Positions 14,785-17,130 of a stretch of DNA of 17,130 bases are shown here, in pieces. Source of the DNA: Flavobacteriales bacterium UBA1937 (GTDB lineage Bacteria > Bacteroidota > Bacteroidia > Flavobacteriales > Weeksellaceae); NCBI GenBank assembly GCA_002337005.1, contig DDFD01000064.1, forward strand, positions 1 to 17,130, in the 5' to 3' direction. Position 1 is the stretch's first letter, and each line of letters opens with the position of its first letter. Under the pieces are notes generated by a model. The model searched no databases, had not been told where the DNA came from, and saw only the letters and a program-made list of their open reading frames with translations. A program made the position numbers and the translations under genes.

Positions 14785-14970
14785 AATTTCAACTACTTGA
14801 TAAGTAATTGAAAAATCGAATGTTATAAATCAAAATATTTTCTGCAATCGATTTAACTTTAATTAATAAATTTATAAAAATTATATCAATTTATTTAATA
14901 TAATTTAACATTTTTTCATTTGTGTTTTTGGGCGGGATAAAATATTTAATATTTTGTCTCGCCATTTTTT
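14785..14970 (+). ncRNA. Candidate small non-coding RNA of about 185 nt, class unknown
   Basis: A 305-bp stretch between the PepSY gene and the ABC-F gene has no usable reading frame; the only ATG in the transcribed part (14820) stops after two codons. It does have a full promoter, three possible stems and a terminator. The stems are TACTT/AAGTA (14794-14798 with 14802-14806), AAATCGA/TCGATTT (14813-14819 with 14848-14854) and AATAAATT/AATTTATT (14865-14872 with 14888-14895). The terminator stem contains two G-U pairs that only fit the plus-strand RNA, which supports this direction. The length is in the range of 6S RNA, but I cannot match its structure to 6S, SRP RNA, tmRNA or RNase P. It could be a regulatory RNA linked to the iron unit upstream, which is speculation. 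Confidence 0.55.
14931..14970 (+). terminator. Terminator of the candidate ncRNA
   Basis: The hairpin 14931-14963 has GGCG/CGCC at its base and 16 consecutive pairs around a one-base centre (the innermost pairs must open). It is followed by TTTTTT (14965-14970). Two positions are G-U pairs in the plus-strand RNA and would be C/A mismatches on the other strand, so it works for plus-strand transcripts. Confidence 0.8.
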
Positions 14971-14974
14971 ATAC

Positions 14975-15002
14975 AAAAAATCCGACTCGTAAAGTCGGAT
15001 TT
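14975..15002 (-). terminator. Terminator of the ABC-F gene
   Basis: A perfect 10-bp stem AAATCCGACT (14978-14987)/AGTCGGATTT (14993-15002) with loop CGTAA, followed on the minus strand by six T (complement of 14975-14980). It lies 20 bp after the ABC-F stop codon. Confidence 0.85.
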
Positions 15003-15022
15003 CATTGATATCAATTTGTTCA

Positions 15023-16963
15023 TTATTCTATTTGGAGAGCAATTTCTTCCCAATCTTGCATTGTTGTTGTTAATTCATTTTTGAGCACTTCATATTTTTC
15101 TAATTCTTGCTGAGACGGATTGGTTTTGGCAAAAATTTCTTCCAAAGAAGCAATTTCTTTTTCATAATCTGCTATCTTTTCTTCTAATTTTTTTAACTTA
15201 TTTTGAAGATTTTTTTGTTCTTTGCTTATAAAGTTTGATTGGGTTTGATGCGGTTTAACATCGTTTAAAGTCGATTGATTTTGCTTTTCAACTTTTGGCT
15301 CAACTTCAGTTTGGCTTAATTTAGATTTTTCAGCAGAAATTTCTCTTAAAGATTCTTTTTGGCGATATTCTAAATATTCATTAATATTTCCTAAGAACTC
15401 TTTCATAGAACCATCTCTAAATTCGAAAATCTTATCACACAATCCTTGTAAAAATTCTCTATCGTGAGAAATTACAATTACTGTTCCTTCAAATTTCTGA
15501 AGTGCAATTTTTATGATTTCCTTCGATTGAATATCTAAGTGATTGGTAGGTTCGTCCATAATTAAAGTATTGAACGGGCGAAGTAATAATTTACATAGCG
15601 CCAAACGGTTTCTCTCGCCTCCAGAAAGTACTTTTGTCTTTTTTTGCACCGCTTCACCTGTAAAAAGAAAACTTCCGAGCAAATCTCTTACTCTAGGTCT
15701 AGTTTCTTCTGTAGCGGCATCTTCTGCTTCTTGCAATACGGTTTTATCCGGCGTAAGAACTTCCTCTTGATTCTGTGCAAAATAACCAATATTTACATTA
15801 TGCCCAAGATTCCATTCACCAGTATAATCTTTAATTTCGCCAGCAAGAATTTTGGCCAAAGTGGTTTTACCTTGTCCGTTTTGCCCAAGAAGTGCAATTC
15901 TATCACCACGCTGAACAAAGAAATCTACCTTATCAAAAACTTGATGATTTCCGTATTTTTTTCCTAAATTTTGGGCTTCGAAAATTACTTTTCCGGGAAC
16001 CACACTCTGTACAAAACGAATGTTGAATTTAGAAACATCATCATTCTCTACTTCAATTCTTTCAATTTTATCTAATTTTTTAATCAAAGATTGCGCAAAA
16101 GCAGCTTTAGTAGCACTTGCACGGAATTTATTGATGTTGTCTTCCATCTGTTTAATTTCCGCATCCTGATTTTTCTTCGCCTGAATTAGTTTTTCTTTTC
16201 TATCTTTTCTTAGCTCTAGATATTTGCTGTAATTAGCTTTATAATCATCTACTTTTTTATTGTTAATATCAAAAGTTCGGTTACAAACCGCTGTCATAAA
16301 CTGCTTATCGTGGCTCACCAAAACAATAGCTCCGTTATAATCTTTCAAGAAATTTTCTAACCAAATGATAGATTCCATATCCAAGTGATTGGTAGGCTCA
16401 TCTAAAAGGAGCAAATCATTATTCTGAAGGAGCAGTTTCGCGAGTTCTATTCTCATTCTCCATCCGCCAGAAAATTCATCTGTAATCCTATCAAAATCAG
16501 CTGCTTTAAAACCAAGACCTAGCAAAACTTTTTCTACATCACCTTCTAGATTATAGGCATCGTGATGATGAAGAATATCATTAAGGTCAGTCATTCTATG
16601 AATAAGATCGTGGTAAGCATCAGATTCATAATCTGTTCTGGTTGCTAATTGATGATTTACTTCTTCTAGCTCGTTTTTCCAAGCGTTAATCTGCTCAAAA
16701 GCTTGAAGTGTCTCGTTCCAAACGGTTCTACCTTTTACGAAATCTAAATCTTGTTTTAAGAAACCAATGGTGATGTTTCCTTCTGGTACAATATTGCCTT
16801 CGAAGAAAGAAATTTCTCCGGAAAGCATTTTTAGAAGTGTAGATTTTCCTGCACCATTTTTACCAACCAGACCTACTTTATCATCTCTTTTGATGGTGAA
16901 ATTTACATCTCTGAAAAGATAATTTCCGGAATGGTGAAGTCCTAAACCTTGAACTGAAATCAT
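15023..16963 (-). CDS. ABC-F family ATPase (Uup/YdiF-like, ribosome-associated)
   Basis: A soluble double ATP-binding-cassette protein of the ABC-F class, which acts at the ribosomal E site in translation rather than in transport. The 646-residue protein has NBD1 with Walker A GKNGAGKST (34-42), signature FSGGWRMR (164-171) and Walker B LLLLDEPTNHLD (184-195). A basic inter-domain linker follows (about 240-320, with KFRASATKAAFAQSLIKKLD), then NBD2 with Walker A GQNGQGKTT (360-368), signature LSGGERNR (446-453) and LIMDEPTNHLD (467-477). A low-complexity Gln/Ser-rich stretch (550-580) leads to a C-terminal coiled coil (580-646), as in Uup. No membrane domain is present. ATG at 16963 gives the usual MISVQGLGL start. 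It has a -7 box upstream and a terminator downstream. Which ABC-F subfamily (housekeeping or antibiotic-protecting) cannot be fixed by eye; the housekeeping type is more likely. Confidence 0.93.
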   Translation of the reverse strand: MISVQGLGLHHSGNYLFRDVNFTIKRDDKVGLVGKNGAGKSTLLKMLSGEISFFEGNIVPEGNITIGFLKQDLDFVKGRTVWNETLQAFEQINAWKNELEEVNHQLATRTDYESDAYHDLIHRMTDLNDILHHHDAYNLEGDVEKVLLGLGFKAADFDRITDEFSGGWRMRIELAKLLLQNNDLLLLDEPTNHLDMESIIWLENFLKDYNGAIVLVSHDKQFMTAVCNRTFDINNKKVDDYKANYSKYLELRKDRKEKLIQAKKNQDAEIKQMEDNINKFRASATKAAFAQSLIKKLDKIERIEVENDDVSKFNIRFVQSVVPGKVIFEAQNLGKKYGNHQVFDKVDFFVQRGDRIALLGQNGQGKTTLAKILAGEIKDYTGEWNLGHNVNIGYFAQNQEEVLTPDKTVLQEAEDAATEETRPRVRDLLGSFLFTGEAVQKKTKVLSGGERNRLALCKLLLRPFNTLIMDEPTNHLDIQSKEIIKIALQKFEGTVIVISHDREFLQGLCDKIFEFRDGSMKEFLGNINEYLEYRQKESLREISAEKSKLSQTEVEPKVEKQNQSTLNDVKPHQTQSNFISKEQKNLQNKLKKLEEKIADYEKEIASLEEIFAKTNPSQQELEKYEVLKNELTTTMQDWEEIALQIE

Positions 16964-17001
16964 AATATGATAGAATTTTTATAAAACTTTTTTTGAAGTT
17001 G

Positions 17002-17009
17002 CAAAAGTA
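17002..17009 (-). promoter_or_regulatory. -7 box candidate for the ABC-F gene
   Basis: TACTTTTG on the minus strand matches TAnnTTTG exactly and predicts a start near 16995, about 32 nt before the ATG at 16963. No TTG is seen 19-20 bp upstream. Confidence 0.6.
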
Positions 17010-17022
17010 AGATTTATAAAAT

Positions 17023-17050
17023 AAAAAACTGCACCTATTAAGATGCAGTT
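17023..17050 (-). terminator. Terminator of a gene beyond the right edge
   Basis: Stem AACTGCA (17027-17033)/TGCAGTT (17044-17050) with a 10-nt loop, followed on the minus strand by a T-rich run (complement of 17010-17028). A second, weaker hairpin TCTC/GAGA lies just upstream (17063-17074). Both would end transcription coming from outside the window before the ABC-F promoter. Confidence 0.6.
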
Positions 17051-17100
17051 GTATTAAAAAAGTCTCAAATGAGATAAAAAATAAACTTCTTGGTGTTGTA

Positions 17101-17130
17101 TTAAGTATTTCTAGACAATGCATTATATGC
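17101..17130 (-). CDS. Possible last nine codons of an upstream gene (AYNALSRNT)
   Basis: On the minus strand the final 27 bases read AYNALSRNT followed by TAA at 17101-17103, and a terminator candidate begins about 25-50 bp downstream. The position fits the 3' end of a gene outside the window. Nine residues are too few to name a family, and the other frames are not excluded. Confidence 0.3.
   Translation of the reverse strand, partial: AYNALSRNT

Noticed and set aside
14785..14970. Assignment of the ncRNA as 6S RNA
   Set aside because: The length fits, but I cannot see the long closing stem formed by both ends and the central bubble, so the class is left open.
16881..17123. 80-codon minus-strand frame upstream of the ABC-F gene
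   Set aside because: It overlaps the ABC-F start in another frame and runs through the -7 box and terminator hairpins; there is no protein-like pattern.

Overview
The window looks like a chromosomal segment of an AT-rich member of Bacteroidota, class Flavobacteriia, most likely the Chryseobacterium/Cloacibacterium side (Weeksellaceae). The reasons are the gene order rpmB-rpmG-DUF4295-ftsY, which is typical of Bacteroidota; OmpA-family proteins carrying calcium-binding TSP3-like repeats; a compact FtsY without a long acidic domain; the near absence of Shine-Dalgarno sequences; and several promoters of the Bacteroidota form TTG-N19/20-TAnnTTTG. The genus is inferred from protein flavour and not proven. 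Almost everything is core or housekeeping. I see no transposase, integrase, phage gene, CRISPR array, tRNA or rRNA.

Layout. Positions 1-5940 are all on the minus strand, transcribed right to left. folK leads into two tandem OmpA-family genes that end at a strong terminator (2456-2485), followed by recQ and then the 5' part of fmt, which is cut by the window edge. sppA (5969-7720) runs the other way from folK, only 28 bp away, and ends at a perfect 38-bp palindromic terminator shared with the convergent gene for a small GlsB/YeaQ-family membrane protein. On the minus strand again come ftsY (own -7 box and about 120 nt of leader), the ribosomal unit rpmB-rpmG-DUF4295 (own promoter and terminator), and lnt.

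Positions 11700-14720 form an iron-uptake unit on the plus strand. A TonB-dependent siderophore receptor is followed by a small PepSY-type membrane protein. The receptor promoter (TTG-N19-TACTTTTG) lies between two near-identical 19-bp palindromes of the size of Fur boxes. Positions 14718-15022 hold no protein gene, but they do hold a consensus promoter and, 150 nt downstream, a 16-bp terminator hairpin. I call this an unrecognised small non-coding RNA of about 185 nt. An ABC-F ATPase gene (minus) and the last codons of a possible upstream gene close the window.

The most notable points are: (1) the Fmt fragment has Gln where the catalytic His belongs and Ala where the SLLP proline belongs; (2) the candidate ncRNA; (3) the paired operators around the receptor promoter; (4) a RecQ whose zinc module lies about 175 residues further downstream than in E. 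coli RecQ. No wholly new multi-gene system is evident.
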